Assembly: GCA_944363865.1 (NCBI GenBank)
Contig: CALVVN010000024.1
Coordinates: forward strand, 1-64,000
Direction: 5' to 3'
DNA: 64,000 nt
Source: an uncultured Bacilli bacterium
GTDB lineage: Bacteria; Bacillota_I; Bacilli_A; RF39; UBA660
The position numbers and the translations under genes are program-made. The notes under the pieces are model-generated. The model did no database searches, was not told the DNA's origin, and saw only the letters and a program-made list of their open reading frames with translations. This document shows positions 16,123-25,403 of the stretch, piece after piece; within the stretch, counting starts at the first letter, position 1; every line of letters starts with the position of its first letter.

Positions 16123-17205
16123 ATGAAAAAATCAATTATAATAATCTTAACAATATTAATAATTGCATGTACTGCATTAGGAATAGTAGGATTTTTACAA
16201 AGCAAAAAAGGCACTGTGGTTGATAACACACCTAAAGAATACAAAATAGAATACAAATATTATCTTGATGGTGTTGAAGTAAGCGAAATGCCTAAAAATG
16301 AGATTATAGAAAATGGTGATAACGAAACACCTTCAGATGAAGAAAATGTATCAACAGAAGTTGAAACAATGTACTCATTCCAAGAATATAATTGTACAAA
16401 TAATGTAAAAGGTTTGTGGAATAATGAAACATGGGAGTTTACAATACCTGAAAAAACAAGTGATTCAACATGTGTATTATATTTTGTATCTAATTATTTA
16501 GATGTAGATATTACAGCTACAAACGGAACAGTAAACGAACTTGATGCACTAAAAGATAGAAAAGTAAAAAGAGGAGAATCTATTTCATATAGTATCACAC
16601 CAACAGAAGGATACAAGTTTGAAAAAGTAGAATGTACAAATGATACACCTGCAGAATGGAACGAAGAAAATTCAACATTAACAGTAAGTAATGTAACTAA
16701 AAACACAACTTGCGAAATTACATTTTCTATAGGAGAATACACAATCAATTTTACAGCTAACAATGGTATCATAACTGAAGAATCAAAAGTTGTTAAATAC
16801 GGAGAATCTATAACTACAACTATAAAACCAGGATCAGATTATATATATAATGAAGTTTTATGTACAAATAATCAAAAAGCGACATATAATGTTGAAACAC
16901 AAGAATTAACTATTTCAAATGTAACAGATAACGCAACATGTACAGTTGATTTTACACCAAATACATATACAGTAACATTAAAAATAGTTAATGGCACACC
17001 TGTAGAAGATTCAAAAACAGTTAGGCCAGGTGGAAAAGTATCTTTCACATTTACAAACAACGAAGGATATACGACTGCAAACGCTGATATAACATGTACT
17101 AACGGATTAATTGGAGAAATAAGCGGAAGCCTATTTTCGGTTGACAATGTTTCATCAAACGGAACGTGTACACTTACATTTAAAGCTATAGAAACTAGTG
17201 AATAA
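16123..17205 (+). CDS. Exported Cys-rich tandem-repeat protein
   Basis: A 360-residue protein. The ATG at 16123 is chosen because TTGGAGG precedes it and the promoter ends near 16093. MKKSIIIILTILIIAC is a signal or anchor sequence; IIAC could be a lipobox, though hydrophobic residues continue after the Cys. The rest is four or five repeats of about 70-75 residues. Each has a Cys-Thr-Asn start, an acidic turn and an ending like LTVSNVTKNTTCEITF, so two Cys per repeat probably form disulfides. The repeats resemble InlB/beta-sandwich repeats of Gram-positive surface proteins. No LPxTG is present. Function unknown; adhesion is possible. Confidence 0.65.
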   Translation: MKKSIIIILTILIIACTALGIVGFLQSKKGTVVDNTPKEYKIEYKYYLDGVEVSEMPKNEIIENGDNETPSDEENVSTEVETMYSFQEYNCTNNVKGLWNNETWEFTIPEKTSDSTCVLYFVSNYLDVDITATNGTVNELDALKDRKVKRGESISYSITPTEGYKFEKVECTNDTPAEWNEENSTLTVSNVTKNTTCEITFSIGEYTINFTANNGIITEESKVVKYGESITTTIKPGSDYIYNEVLCTNNQKATYNVETQELTISNVTDNATCTVDFTPNTYTVTLKIVNGTPVEDSKTVRPGGKVSFTFTNNEGYTTANADITCTNGLIGEISGSLFSVDNVSSNGTCTLTFKAIETSE

Positions 17206-17207
17206 TT

Positions 17208-17229
17208 AAAAGAGAGCAATCTCTTTTTT
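17208..17229 (+). terminator. Terminator of the repeat protein gene
   Basis: AAAAGAGA-GCAA-TCTCTTTT hairpin followed by T residues. Confidence 0.85.
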
Positions 17230-17244
17230 TATTTTAAAAAACAA

Positions 17245-17272
17245 TTTACTTTATAAAATATTAAGTTATAAT
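17245..17272 (+). promoter_or_regulatory. Promoter giving a leaderless dus mRNA
   Basis: -35 TTTACT (17245-17250), 16-base spacer, -10 TATAAT (17267-17272), then only six bases before the ATG at 17279. No ribosome binding site. Confidence 0.65.
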
Positions 17273-17278
17273 AAAAAT

Positions 17279-18259
17279 ATGAAATGGAAAATAGGAAATA
17301 TAATAATTAATAATCAAATTGTATTTGCGCCCATGGCAGGAGTATCAAATAAAAGCTACAGAACAATAATAAAAGAAATGGGCGCAGGTTTAATATATTC
17401 TGAAATGATAAGTACAATGGGAATAAAATATAACAGTGAAAAAACGTTAAATCTATTAGAAATTAGTGAAAAAGAACGGCCAATAGCAATTCAAATATTT
17501 GGAAATGATGTAGAAACTTTTGTTAGTAGTGCAAAATACATTGAAACTCATATTAAACCAGATATAATTGATATCAATATGGGGTGTCCAGTTCCAAAAA
17601 TAGCATTAAAAAGCCAAGCAGGAAGTGCTTTACTAAAAAACCCTAATAAAATATATGAAATAGTATCAGCTGTTGTCAAAAACACGAAAACACCTATAAC
17701 GGTAAAAATAAGAAGTGGATGGGACAACAATAACATTAATGCTGTTGAAGTAGCTGAACTTTGTGAAAAAGCAGGCGCAAAAGCAATATGCATACATGCA
17801 AGAACAAGAAGTCAAGCTTACTCAGGGAATGCTGACTGGAACATAATTAAAAAGGTAAAAGAAAAAGTTAAGATTCCAGTAATCGGTAACGGAGATATTA
17901 AAACAATATACGATGCAAAAAAAATGTTAGAAGAAGCAAAATGCGATGCAATTATGATTGGCAGAGCAGCATTAGGAAATCCATGGTTCATAAAAGAGTG
18001 TGTAGAATACATTGAAAATGACAAAATCATAGAAAAACCTAATAAAAATGATAAATTAAAAATGATTATAAAACATTATAAATTATTAAAACAAAACACT
18101 AATGAAAAACAAGCGCTGCTTGAAATAAGAACACATGCATTATGGTATATAAAAGGATTAAATGATAATAAAGAAATAAAAAGAAAAATCATGGAAACTA
18201 AAAATGAAAAAGATTTTTTTGATTTAATAAACAAGTATATGGAGGATAAGAATGAATAG
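17279..18259 (+). CDS. dusB: tRNA-dihydrouridine synthase
   Basis: A 326-residue flavoenzyme reducing uridines in the tRNA D-loop. It has the N-terminal FMN-binding APMAGVSN (residues 18-25), SEMIS, the catalytic-cysteine motif NMGCPVPK (about 99-106), KIRSGW, HARTRSQAYSG and GNGDI in the order of the DusB/Dus TIM barrel. Its last 8 bases overlap the next gene. The start has no ribosome binding site and sits directly at the predicted transcription start. In Bacilli a dus gene commonly precedes lysS, as here. Confidence 0.93.
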   Translation: MKWKIGNIIINNQIVFAPMAGVSNKSYRTIIKEMGAGLIYSEMISTMGIKYNSEKTLNLLEISEKERPIAIQIFGNDVETFVSSAKYIETHIKPDIIDINMGCPVPKIALKSQAGSALLKNPNKIYEIVSAVVKNTKTPITVKIRSGWDNNNINAVEVAELCEKAGAKAICIHARTRSQAYSGNADWNIIKKVKEKVKIPVIGNGDIKTIYDAKKMLEEAKCDAIMIGRAALGNPWFIKECVEYIENDKIIEKPNKNDKLKMIIKHYKLLKQNTNEKQALLEIRTHALWYIKGLNDNKEIKRKIMETKNEKDFFDLINKYMEDKNE

Positions 18260-18740
18260 AACAGATAAAAATAATTATTATTTAGATATTACTGAATCAG
18301 TAAGTGAAAGAGGAACATGTTTAAGAAAAAAGTTTGGTGCAATAATTGTAAAAAATGACGAAATAATATCAACAGGATATGTGGGAGCTCCAAGGGGAAG
18401 AAAAAACTGTTGTGATGAAAAGTTTTGTATAAGACAAAAATTAAACGTTCCAAGAGGAGAACGTTATGAATTATGTAGAAGCGTTCACGCAGAACAAAAT
18501 GCAATAATAAGTGCAGCGAGAAGAGATATGATTGGCTCTACTATATATTTAGTAGGAATTGAAAATGATACAAATCAGTATGTTAAAGATGCAAGACCAT
18601 GTTCACTATGTAAAAGATTCATAATAAACGCCGGAATTGAAAAAATTATTATTAGAAAAAATAAAACCGAATATGAAACAATATACACAGATGAACTAAT
18701 CACAAATGACGAAAGTTTAGTTGGAACAAAAGGATACTAA
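18252..18740 (+). CDS. dCMP deaminase family protein
   Basis: A 162-residue zinc-dependent deaminase with the signature HAEQNAI (zinc-binding His and proton-shuttling Glu) and PCSLCKRFI (two zinc-binding Cys). The additional GAPRGRKNCCDE...CIR segment is typical of dCMP deaminases (ComEB-like), which make dUMP for thymidylate synthesis. The dUTPase gene (dut) at 51.8 kb supplies the same pool. It overlaps dusB by 8 bases and has AGGATAAG as its ribosome binding site. Confidence 0.9.
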   Translation: MNRTDKNNYYLDITESVSERGTCLRKKFGAIIVKNDEIISTGYVGAPRGRKNCCDEKFCIRQKLNVPRGERYELCRSVHAEQNAIISAARRDMIGSTIYLVGIENDTNQYVKDARPCSLCKRFIINAGIEKIIIRKNKTEYETIYTDELITNDESLVGTKGY

Positions 18741-18820
18741 AAGTTTTACAAAAACAAATTATTTTTTAAAATATTCAATAAATGGTTAACAAATGATTGA
18801 AATAATGGAATTATATTCAT

Positions 18821-18935
18821 AGAGAAAACAACTCCTTAAAACCTTTTAAGTTTCGAACTTTTACTAAAAGGTCTGTATATTTTTTTACAATTCAATTATA
18901 TAACAGTTTTTATGTTTTGAGTGTTTTCTCTTTTT
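18821..18935 (+). ncRNA. Candidate three-way-junction RNA upstream of the lysS T-box
   Basis: Positions 18821-18834 (AGAGAAAACAACTC) pair with 18919-18931 over 13 bp with a single bulged A. Inside are two hairpins: ACCTTTTA (18841-18848) with TAAAAGGT (18865-18872), extended by AAGTT/AACTT, and CTGTATAT (18873-18880) with ATATAACAG (18898-18906). The closing strand runs into TTTTT, as in a terminator. A weak promoter (TTAACA 18786, 17-base spacer, AATTAT 18809) would start transcription at the first stem base. No coding frame and no recognised RNA family. The segment ACTCCTT could pair with ribosome binding sites. Confidence 0.45.
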
Positions 18936-18992
18936 ATGTAATAATTTAATTATTCTCACATCTAGTTTACTACATCAATAACACCAAAGTAA

Positions 18993-19021
18993 TTGACACC
19001 TACCCACAAATATATTATAAT
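18993..19021 (+). promoter_or_regulatory. Promoter of the lysS T-box transcript
   Basis: Consensus promoter: TTGACA (18993-18998), 17-base spacer, TATAAT (19016-19021). Confidence 0.85.
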
Positions 19022-19030
19022 ACAAGCAAA

Positions 19031-19235
19031 TTGAGGAAGAGGACGAGTAATATTATGAACTGTTTTTAGAAAGTTGGAACGATGAAAGCCAATAACAAGT
19101 ATAATATGAATAAAAACCTCGGAAATGACTGACAAGTCCGGATAATTCCGTTATAAAAAAGAGATATCAATTAATGATAAAAAAGGTGGTACCGCGATAT
19201 GACGCCCTTTTGTCATTAATTTTTTTATTATAGAA
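19031..19235 (+). promoter_or_regulatory. T-box riboswitch, lysine-type, with terminator
   Basis: The leader carries the diagnostic T-box sequence GGTGGTACCGCG (about 19182-19193), which pairs with the tRNA acceptor end. Stem I elements GAGTAATATTA and GATG-AAAGCC are present. By alignment with other T-boxes the specifier reads AAA at 19112-19114 (TGAAT-AAA-AACCTC), a lysine codon, fitting the downstream lysS. The terminator form pairs ATTAATGA-AAAA-GG (from about 19161) with CCTTTTGTCATTAAT (to about 19220), followed by seven T. Uncharged tRNA-Lys would favour the antiterminator and raise lysS expression. Confidence 0.9.
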
Positions 19236-19246
19236 GGAGGAATAAA

Positions 19247-20728
19247 ATGAAAGAATTAACAGATCAAGAAATTGTTAGAAGGGAGAAAATGAATGAGTTC
19301 AAAGAAAGAGGAATAAATCCTTTTGGCCAAAGGTATGAAGTAACAGCAACTTCTAAAGAACTTATAGACAAATATAATAATTTAACCAAAGAAGAGTTAG
19401 AACAACTAAATGTTGAAGCACAACTCGCCGGAAGAATAATGACAAAAAGAGTAAAAGGTAAAGCCGGATTTATGCATATACAAGACAAAGAAGGTCAAAT
19501 ACAAATATATGTTAAAATAGATAACATTGGCGAAGATATGTATTACATATTCCAAAAAAACGATTTAGGTGATATTGTTGGAATTAAAGGAAAAATAATG
19601 AAAACACATACAGGTGAACTAAGCATTGAAGCAAAAGAATACACACATTTAACAAAATCATTAAGACCTTTACCAGAAAAATATCATGGACTTCAAGACG
19701 TTGAAGAGCGCTTTAGAAGAAGATATGTAGACTTAATTATGAATGAAGATGCAAGAAAGATTGCATTTATGAGACCAAAAATAATAAGAAGTATACAACA
19801 ATACTTAGATAATTTAGGATATACAGAGGTAGAAACCCCTATATTAGGTACAATACGTGGTGGTGCAACAGCAAGACCATTTATAACACACCACAACACA
19901 TTAAATATAGATATGTATTTAAGAATTGCAACTGAGTTACATTTAAAAAGACTAATTGTAGGAGGTATGGATGCAGTATACGAAATTGGAAGACTATTTA
20001 GAAATGAAGGAATGGATAGAAACCATAATCCCGAATTCACAACAATAGAAGTATACAAAGCTTTCTCAGACTTAGAAGGAATGATGGAACTAACAGAAAA
20101 CATTATAAAATATACAATGAATAATGTATTAGGAAAATTATCACTTGAATACAAAGGCCATAGTTTAGACTTTAATAAACCATTTAGAAGAGCAAAAATG
20201 ACAGACTTAATACTAGAAGAAACAGGAATAAACTTTGAAGATAATATTAGTTTAGAAGAAGCAATAAAATTGGCAAATAATCACGGTATAGAAGTTGAAG
20301 CACATTTTGGATACGGACACATAATTGAAGCATTTTTTGAAAAATATTGCGAAGACAAAATTATTGAACCAACATTTATTTATAGTTACCCTATAGAGAT
20401 TAGTCCATTAGCAAAGAAAAACGAGAAAGATCCTAGATTTACTGAACGATTTGAACTATTTATCGTAGGATCAGAATATGCAAATGCATTTACTGAATTA
20501 AACGACCCAATAGATCAAAGAGAAAGATTTGAAGCACAAGTAAAAGAACAAAACTTAGGAAACGATGAAGCAAATGACATGGATGAAGATTATGTTGAAG
20601 CGCTTGAATATGGATTACCACCAACTGGCGGTATGGGAATGGGCATTGACAGATTAGTAATGTTATTAACAGGTTCAGATACTATACGCGAAGTTATATT
20701 ATTCCCACACATGAAAGAAAAAAATTAA
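19247..20728 (+). CDS. lysS: Lysyl-tRNA synthetase, class II
   Basis: A 493-residue enzyme charging tRNA-Lys. The N-terminal OB-fold anticodon-binding domain (about 55-150) is followed by the class II catalytic core: motif 1 near [14 protein letters not shown], motif 2 ([15 protein letters not shown]) and motif 3 ([13 protein letters not shown]) near the C-terminus. Normal length. It has a strong AGAAGGAGG site and is controlled by the lysine T-box. It is the only aminoacyl-tRNA synthetase in the window. Confidence 0.98.
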   Translation: MKELTDQEIVRREKMNEFKERGINPFGQRYEVTATSKELIDKYNNLTKEELEQLNVEAQLAGRIMTKRVKGKAGFMHIQDKEGQIQIYVKIDNIGEDMYYIFQKNDLGDIVGIKGKIMKTHTGELSIEAKEYTHLTKSLRPLPEKYHGLQDVEERFRRRYVDLIMNEDARKIAFMRPKIIRSIQQYLDNLGYTEVETPILGTIRGGATARPFITHHNTLNIDMYLRIATELHLKRLIVGGMDAVYEIGRLFRNEGMDRNHNPEFTTIEVYKAFSDLEGMMELTENIIKYTMNNVLGKLSLEYKGHSLDFNKPFRRAKMTDLILEETGINFEDNISLEEAIKLANNHGIEVEAHFGYGHIIEAFFEKYCEDKIIEPTFIYSYPIEISPLAKKNEKDPRFTERFELFIVGSEYANAFTELNDPIDQRERFEAQVKEQNLGNDEANDMDEDYVEALEYGLPPTGGMGMGIDRLVMLLTGSDTIREVILFPHMKEKN

Positions 20729-20758
20729 TACTTAAAAGTAATAAAACTTGTAAGTATT
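20727..20758. promoter_or_regulatory. Inverted repeat overlapping the transporter promoter
   Basis: AATACTTA (20727-20734) and TAAGTATT (20751-20758) are perfect complements separated by 16 bases. The second arm overlaps the -35 hexamer, so it may be an operator. It has no adequate T-run to be a terminator. Confidence 0.4.
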
Positions 20759-20777
20759 GAGCAAAATATTGTATAAT
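20748..20777 (+). promoter_or_regulatory. Promoter of the YfcC-family transporter
   Basis: -35 TTGTAA (20748-20753), 18-base spacer, -10 TATAAT (20772-20777), then AGGAGG and the ATG at 20795. Confidence 0.65.
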
Positions 20778-20794
20778 TAGATAGGAGGTAATTT

Positions 20795-22201
20795 ATGAAA
20801 AAGAATTGTTTGCTAAAAGTTATAGGAATTGTGGCATTGATTATAATGATTCTAAGTTGGATAATACCAGCAAGCTATTATAGCGGATCAACTGTAATAG
20901 ATTTAGGTACTATGCCTGTAGGTATATTTGATATTCTAAGTTATCCATTTTTATCATTCCAATATTTCATACAAACAGTAATATTTTTATTCACAGTTGG
21001 AGCATTGTATGGAGTGTTAGAAAAAACTGGAAAATATAGAAATATACTTGAAAAAATAGTTAAACGTTTAAAAGGAAAGGAACAAATATTTATTGTCATT
21101 TTGACATTAGTCATAACAGCATTATCAAGCATATTAGGGCTAAACTTAATGCTATTTGTGTTTATACCAGCACTAGTTGCAATAATATTACTAATGGGAT
21201 ATGACAAAATAAGTGCATTCCTTATTACAATTGTACCAATGTTTGTAGGTATAATCGGTAGTACATATAGTATATACATTAATGGGTATATAAACCAAGT
21301 AGTTGGAATTACAGACTTTGGTAACGATATGTTATCAAAAATAGCTTTATTAGTTATTAGTTATGTAGTATATATTATGTTTACATTAGCATATACAAAA
21401 AAAGTTAAAAAAGCAAAAATAGAAGAAGAGACAGATAATATTGCTTTTATTGGCGAAAAGAAACAAGTTAAAAAAGCATCTTGGCCAATAATAACAGTAT
21501 TTGCTATTATATTTGTATTATTAATACTAGCACCTACACCATGGACAGATGTATTTAATGTAGAATTTTTTACAAATCTACATGAATCAATTCAAAATTG
21601 GGCTATAGGAGAATACACAATTGGAGCGAATTTACTAGGTTACATAGAAGCATTCGGATCATGGACATATCTTGAAATATCTATGATAGTATTTACTGCT
21701 GCATTAATAATAGGATTTACATATAAACAAAAACTTAGTGAAATAATTGATAACATGTTATATGGATTAGGAAAAATGATTAAACCTGCTCTACTTGTAA
21801 CATTTAGTATGGTTATAATAATTATGACAGCTTATCACCCATTCTATATAACTATAACGGACTATATAATAAATCTTTCAGATAACTTCAATATATTTTT
21901 AACATCACTGATAACAATCATAGGTTCAGTTATGAATGGAGAGATGATATATTTAGCACAGTCATCAATACCACTAATAGCAGGAACATTCCCTGCTACA
22001 GAAGCCATTAATTCTTTAGCAATAATAACACAATCTTTATATGGACTTACAATGTTCTTTGCACCTACTAGCACAATGTTAGTATTAGGATTAAGTTATT
22101 TAGATGTTCCATATGGAGAATGGTTAAAAAAGAGTTGGAAACTATTACTCGAATTATTCATAGTAATTGTAGCAATAATAATTATTTCAGTATTAGTTTA
22201 A
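20795..22201 (+). CDS. YfcC/DcuC-family membrane transporter
   Basis: A 468-residue integral membrane protein with about 11-12 hydrophobic segments, beginning with a signal-anchor-like helix (residues 5-25). Sequence and hydropathy fit the YfcC family of the C4-dicarboxylate/amino acid carrier superfamily (ion-transporter fold). Predicted members in Firmicutes move dicarboxylates, arginine/ornithine or short peptides; the substrate cannot be read here. Position next to a lysine-regulated gene hints at an amino acid substrate but it has its own promoter. AGGAGG ribosome site; a terminator follows immediately. Confidence 0.75.
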   Translation: MKKNCLLKVIGIVALIIMILSWIIPASYYSGSTVIDLGTMPVGIFDILSYPFLSFQYFIQTVIFLFTVGALYGVLEKTGKYRNILEKIVKRLKGKEQIFIVILTLVITALSSILGLNLMLFVFIPALVAIILLMGYDKISAFLITIVPMFVGIIGSTYSIYINGYINQVVGITDFGNDMLSKIALLVISYVVYIMFTLAYTKKVKKAKIEEETDNIAFIGEKKQVKKASWPIITVFAIIFVLLILAPTPWTDVFNVEFFTNLHESIQNWAIGEYTIGANLLGYIEAFGSWTYLEISMIVFTAALIIGFTYKQKLSEIIDNMLYGLGKMIKPALLVTFSMVIIIMTAYHPFYITITDYIINLSDNFNIFLTSLITIIGSVMNGEMIYLAQSSIPLIAGTFPATEAINSLAIITQSLYGLTMFFAPTSTMLVLGLSYLDVPYGEWLKKSWKLLLELFIVIVAIIIISVLV

Positions 22202-22232
22202 AACAAGATTTACAATAATCTTGTTTTTTTTA
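22201..22232 (+). terminator. Terminator of the YfcC-family gene
   Basis: AAACAAGATT pairs perfectly with AATCTTGTTT around a short loop, followed by a T-run. Confidence 0.9.
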
Positions 22233-22298
22233 TGCCTTAATAGTTGAATAAAAATTAATAAAATATATCAATATAACATATATAATAAAGGAGGCATA

Positions 22299-24425
22299 AT
22301 GAACTATTCTGAAGAAATAATTAATATTTTAAAAAACAGCGAAAAAGAAGCAACCAAAAATAACAGTGAGTTTATAACTACAGAACATATATTGCTTTCA
22401 ATACTTAAATCAAACACTCAGTCCCAAACGATATTTAACAAACATAACATAAATTATGAAGAAGCAAAAAAACTAATTAATAATACCAACAGCAAAAACA
22501 AAAGTAAATATTACACATTAACTACAAAAAAAATTATTGAAAACTCATTTATAAATACAAAAGATAATAAAACGGAAATTAATTCTATTAATCTTTCTTT
22601 ATCAATACTTGATGATAAAAGTTGCAAAGCAAATGCAATAATAGCAAAATTAACAGACAGCTATAATAGCTTATATAAGGATTTTACAAAAGAACTGATA
22701 AATAATGAAAATAGTATACTTGAAGAATTAGGCACAAATATAAATGAATTAGTTATAAATAATGAGACAGATAAAGTAATAGGAAGAGAAGAAGAAATAA
22801 ACAGAATTATAGAAATACTAGCCAGAAAAAACAAAAACAATCCAATATTAATAGGAGAAGCTGGAGTTGGCAAAACTGCTATTGTAGAAGAATTAGCAAG
22901 AAAAATAGTAGATAAAAACGTTCCAGAAACATTTTTAAACAAAAAAATAATATCAATTAATTTAGCCTCAATAATATCCGGAACTAAATATCGTGGTGAG
23001 TTTGAAGAAAAAATGAGTAAAATAATAAAAGAATTAGAAAAAAACGATCAAATAATCTTATTTATTGATGAAATACATACTATAGTTGGTGCAGGCGGTG
23101 CAGAAGGCGCCATAGATGCGTCAAATATATTAAAGCCAATGCTAGCTAGAGGAAAAGCAAAATGTATAGGAGCAACAACAATTAACGAATACAAAAAAAC
23201 AATAGAAAAAGACAAAGCATTAGATAGAAGATTTCAAAAAGTTTATATAAATGAACCAAACGAAGCAGAACTACTAACAATATTAAAAAAAATAAAACAT
23301 GAGTATGAAAAATATCATAAAGTTAAAATACCTGAACAAATAATAAAGCAAATACCTTATTTAAGCAAAAAATACATACACGGAAGAAGTGAACCTGATA
23401 AAAGCATAGATATACTTGATGAAGTATGCGCTAAGACAGCTTTGTTTTTTAATACTGAAGAAAAACAAAAAATTAATAATAAAATAAATAAATTAAATAA
23501 ACAAAAAAACACTTTACTAAGAAAACAAAAATATGCAGATGCTATTACAATAAGCGAAGAAATTAATAATCTCACCGAAAACTTAACTAAACTTAATAAT
23601 CACGAAAAAAAGATTGTCACAGAAGAAATACTAAAATCTGTTTTAGAAAAAAAATCAAACTCAATTATACACGAGTTAAATAATAATTTAGATTACATTA
23701 ATAACATCAAACAAAAAATAATGAGCAAAATTATTGGGCAAGACACACAAATATCAGAAATAATTACCATATATAAAAATCATCAAACAAAAAATAATGA
23801 CTTGCCAACACCAATATTAATAGAAGGAAAAACAGGAACAGGTAAAACAGAATTAATTAAACTATTATCAAAATACACGAAAACCAATTTAATAAAAATA
23901 AATATGAACGAATATAAAAACGAAACAAGTTTAAATAGATTGTTAGGCAGTCCGCAAGGATATGTTGGATACAATGATACTAATACAACATTTGAAGAAT
24001 TAAAATTAAATTCAAACTCAATTATACTTGTTGAAAATATAAATAATGCTCATTATTCAATAAAAGATTTGTTTAAAAGTATAATAGAAGATGGAGAAAT
24101 AAAAAATACAAAAAATGAAAGAATTAATTTTAAAAATAACATAATTATATTTACAAATACAACTGATGACGAAAATACTAAAATAGGTTTTATAAAAAAA
24201 CAAAATGAAGAAGTAGAAAACTATTTAAAAATTGACAACTATATAAAAATGAACAATTTAACAAAAAATGATATATATAAAATAATCAACTTATATTCTA
24301 AAAACTTAGAAAAAACCGACATAGAAAAAATCATTACTGAAAGTAACTATTTACTACAAGGCGCAAATAAAATAAAACAATTAACTGATAAATATAAAAA
24401 TAAAGTATTAACAAAAATTTCATAA
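22299..24425 (+). CDS. Divergent ClpC/ClpB-like AAA+ protein with degenerate second ATPase
   Basis: A 708-residue Hsp100 protein, about 100 shorter than ClpC. A Clp N-domain (1-140) precedes a well-conserved first AAA+ module: Walker A GEAGVGKT (186-193), Walker B LFIDEIH (254-260), RGEFEEKM pore-region and an arginine-finger DRRFQ. A short Glu/Lys-rich middle segment (about 400-440) follows. The second module keeps Walker A GKTGTGKT (about 510-517) and SPQGYVGY, but Walker B is ILVENINNAH, with Glu579-Asn580 in place of Asp-Glu. An IGF tripeptide resembling a ClpP-binding loop remains near 628, and the NRID sensor region is altered. Ribosome site AAAGGAGG. Confidence 0.8.
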   Translation: MNYSEEIINILKNSEKEATKNNSEFITTEHILLSILKSNTQSQTIFNKHNINYEEAKKLINNTNSKNKSKYYTLTTKKIIENSFINTKDNKTEINSINLSLSILDDKSCKANAIIAKLTDSYNSLYKDFTKELINNENSILEELGTNINELVINNETDKVIGREEEINRIIEILARKNKNNPILIGEAGVGKTAIVEELARKIVDKNVPETFLNKKIISINLASIISGTKYRGEFEEKMSKIIKELEKNDQIILFIDEIHTIVGAGGAEGAIDASNILKPMLARGKAKCIGATTINEYKKTIEKDKALDRRFQKVYINEPNEAELLTILKKIKHEYEKYHKVKIPEQIIKQIPYLSKKYIHGRSEPDKSIDILDEVCAKTALFFNTEEKQKINNKINKLNKQKNTLLRKQKYADAITISEEINNLTENLTKLNNHEKKIVTEEILKSVLEKKSNSIIHELNNNLDYINNIKQKIMSKIIGQDTQISEIITIYKNHQTKNNDLPTPILIEGKTGTGKTELIKLLSKYTKTNLIKINMNEYKNETSLNRLLGSPQGYVGYNDTNTTFEELKLNSNSIILVENINNAHYSIKDLFKSIIEDGEIKNTKNERINFKNNIIIFTNTTDDENTKIGFIKKQNEEVENYLKIDNYIKMNNLTKNDIYKIINLYSKNLEKTDIEKIITESNYLLQGANKIKQLTDKYKNKVLTKIS

Positions 24426-24478
24426 ATATTACATAAAATCATGATATAATATAAATATATTATGAAAGGAAGAGAAGT

Positions 24479-25147
24479 ATGGATCCATATTTATTAATTT
24501 TTATAGGAATATTAATCATTCCGATAACAGCACAAATAATCATTACCATAAATTATAAAAAATACTCTACTATAAAAAATAGTACAGGAATAACAGGTTT
24601 TGAGGCAGCTAGAAAAATACTTGATGCTAATGGGCTAAAAGATATACACATAGTTGAAACAAAAGGGTATTTAACAGATCATTATGATCCACAGAGAAAA
24701 GTTATACGACTATCTTCACAAGTTTTTCAAACAGATACTATTGCAGCTGTATCAATCGCAGCACATGAATGTGGACACGCAATTCAACACAAAGATGGCT
24801 ATGTTTTCATGAAAATAAGAAGTTTTATATTCCCAATAGTTAACTTCGCATCAAAAATAGCATATGTAGTATTACTCATTGGTTTCTTAACATATATAAC
24901 AAACTTAATATGGCTTGGAATAATATTAGTATCATTTGGCGTAATTTTTCAAATAGTTACACTTCCTGTAGAATTTAATGCTTCAAAACGTGCAAAAATA
25001 GAATTAAAAAAATTAAGCATATTAGTAAATGAAGAAAATGATGGTGCCGAGAAAATATTATTTTCAGCTGCACTTACATATGTAGCGGGATTAATTTCTA
25101 GTTTATTAGAACTGTTAAGATTAATATTGATAGTTAGAGACAACTAA
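24479..25147 (+). CDS. Membrane zinc metallopeptidase, YugP-like
   Basis: A 222-residue protein of the Zn_peptidase_2 family. There is an N-terminal transmembrane segment (4-24), the zinc motif HECGHAIQH (about residues 97-105), two central membrane helices (about 125-165) and a C-terminal hydrophobic segment. The family consists of membrane-bound neutral proteases of unknown substrate. AAAGGAAGAG lies before the ATG. A bidirectional terminator separates it from rpsR. Confidence 0.85.
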   Translation: MDPYLLIFIGILIIPITAQIIITINYKKYSTIKNSTGITGFEAARKILDANGLKDIHIVETKGYLTDHYDPQRKVIRLSSQVFQTDTIAAVSIAAHECGHAIQHKDGYVFMKIRSFIFPIVNFASKIAYVVLLIGFLTYITNLIWLGIILVSFGVIFQIVTLPVEFNASKRAKIELKKLSILVNEENDGAEKILFSAALTYVAGLISSLLELLRLILIVRDN

Positions 25148-25178
25148 AAAGAATAGTTACACACTATTCTTTTTTTTA
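25146..25178. terminator. Bidirectional terminator
   Basis: AAAAAGAATAGT-TACAC-ACTATTCTTTTT: a long stem with A-runs before and T-runs after, ending both the metallopeptidase gene and the rpsF-ssb-rpsR operon. Confidence 0.9.
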
Positions 25179-25391
25179 CTTAGTAAATGGAATTAAAGCA
25201 ATCTGTCTAGCTCTCTTTATTTGTTTAGCAATATATCTTTGATGCATAGCGCAAGCTCCAGTCATTCTTCTTGGTAATATTTTACCTTGCTCATTTATAT
25301 ATTTACTAATAATTTGAACATCTTTATAATCAACATCTTTGCCAGCACACATCTGACAGATTTTCTTTTTTCTTGGATAAAATTCTCCCAT
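25176..25391 (-). CDS. rpsR: 30S ribosomal protein S18
   Basis: A 71-residue protein containing [25 protein letters not shown] and the [14 protein letters not shown] end of S18. CQMC near the N-terminus plus the later CAMH could bind zinc, as in the Cys-containing S18 form. It is the last gene of rpsF-ssb-rpsR. Confidence 0.97.
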   Translation of the reverse strand: MGEFYPRKKKICQMCAGKDVDYKDVQIISKYINEQGKILPRRMTGACAMHQRYIAKQIKRARQIALIPFTK

Positions 25392-25403
25392 AAATTCTCC
25401 TTT

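Noticed and set aside
22258..22292. Conventional promoter directly before the ClpC-like gene
   Set aside because: A TATAAT at 22281 is present, but its start would fall inside the ribosome site and no -35 is visible, so the real promoter is undecided.
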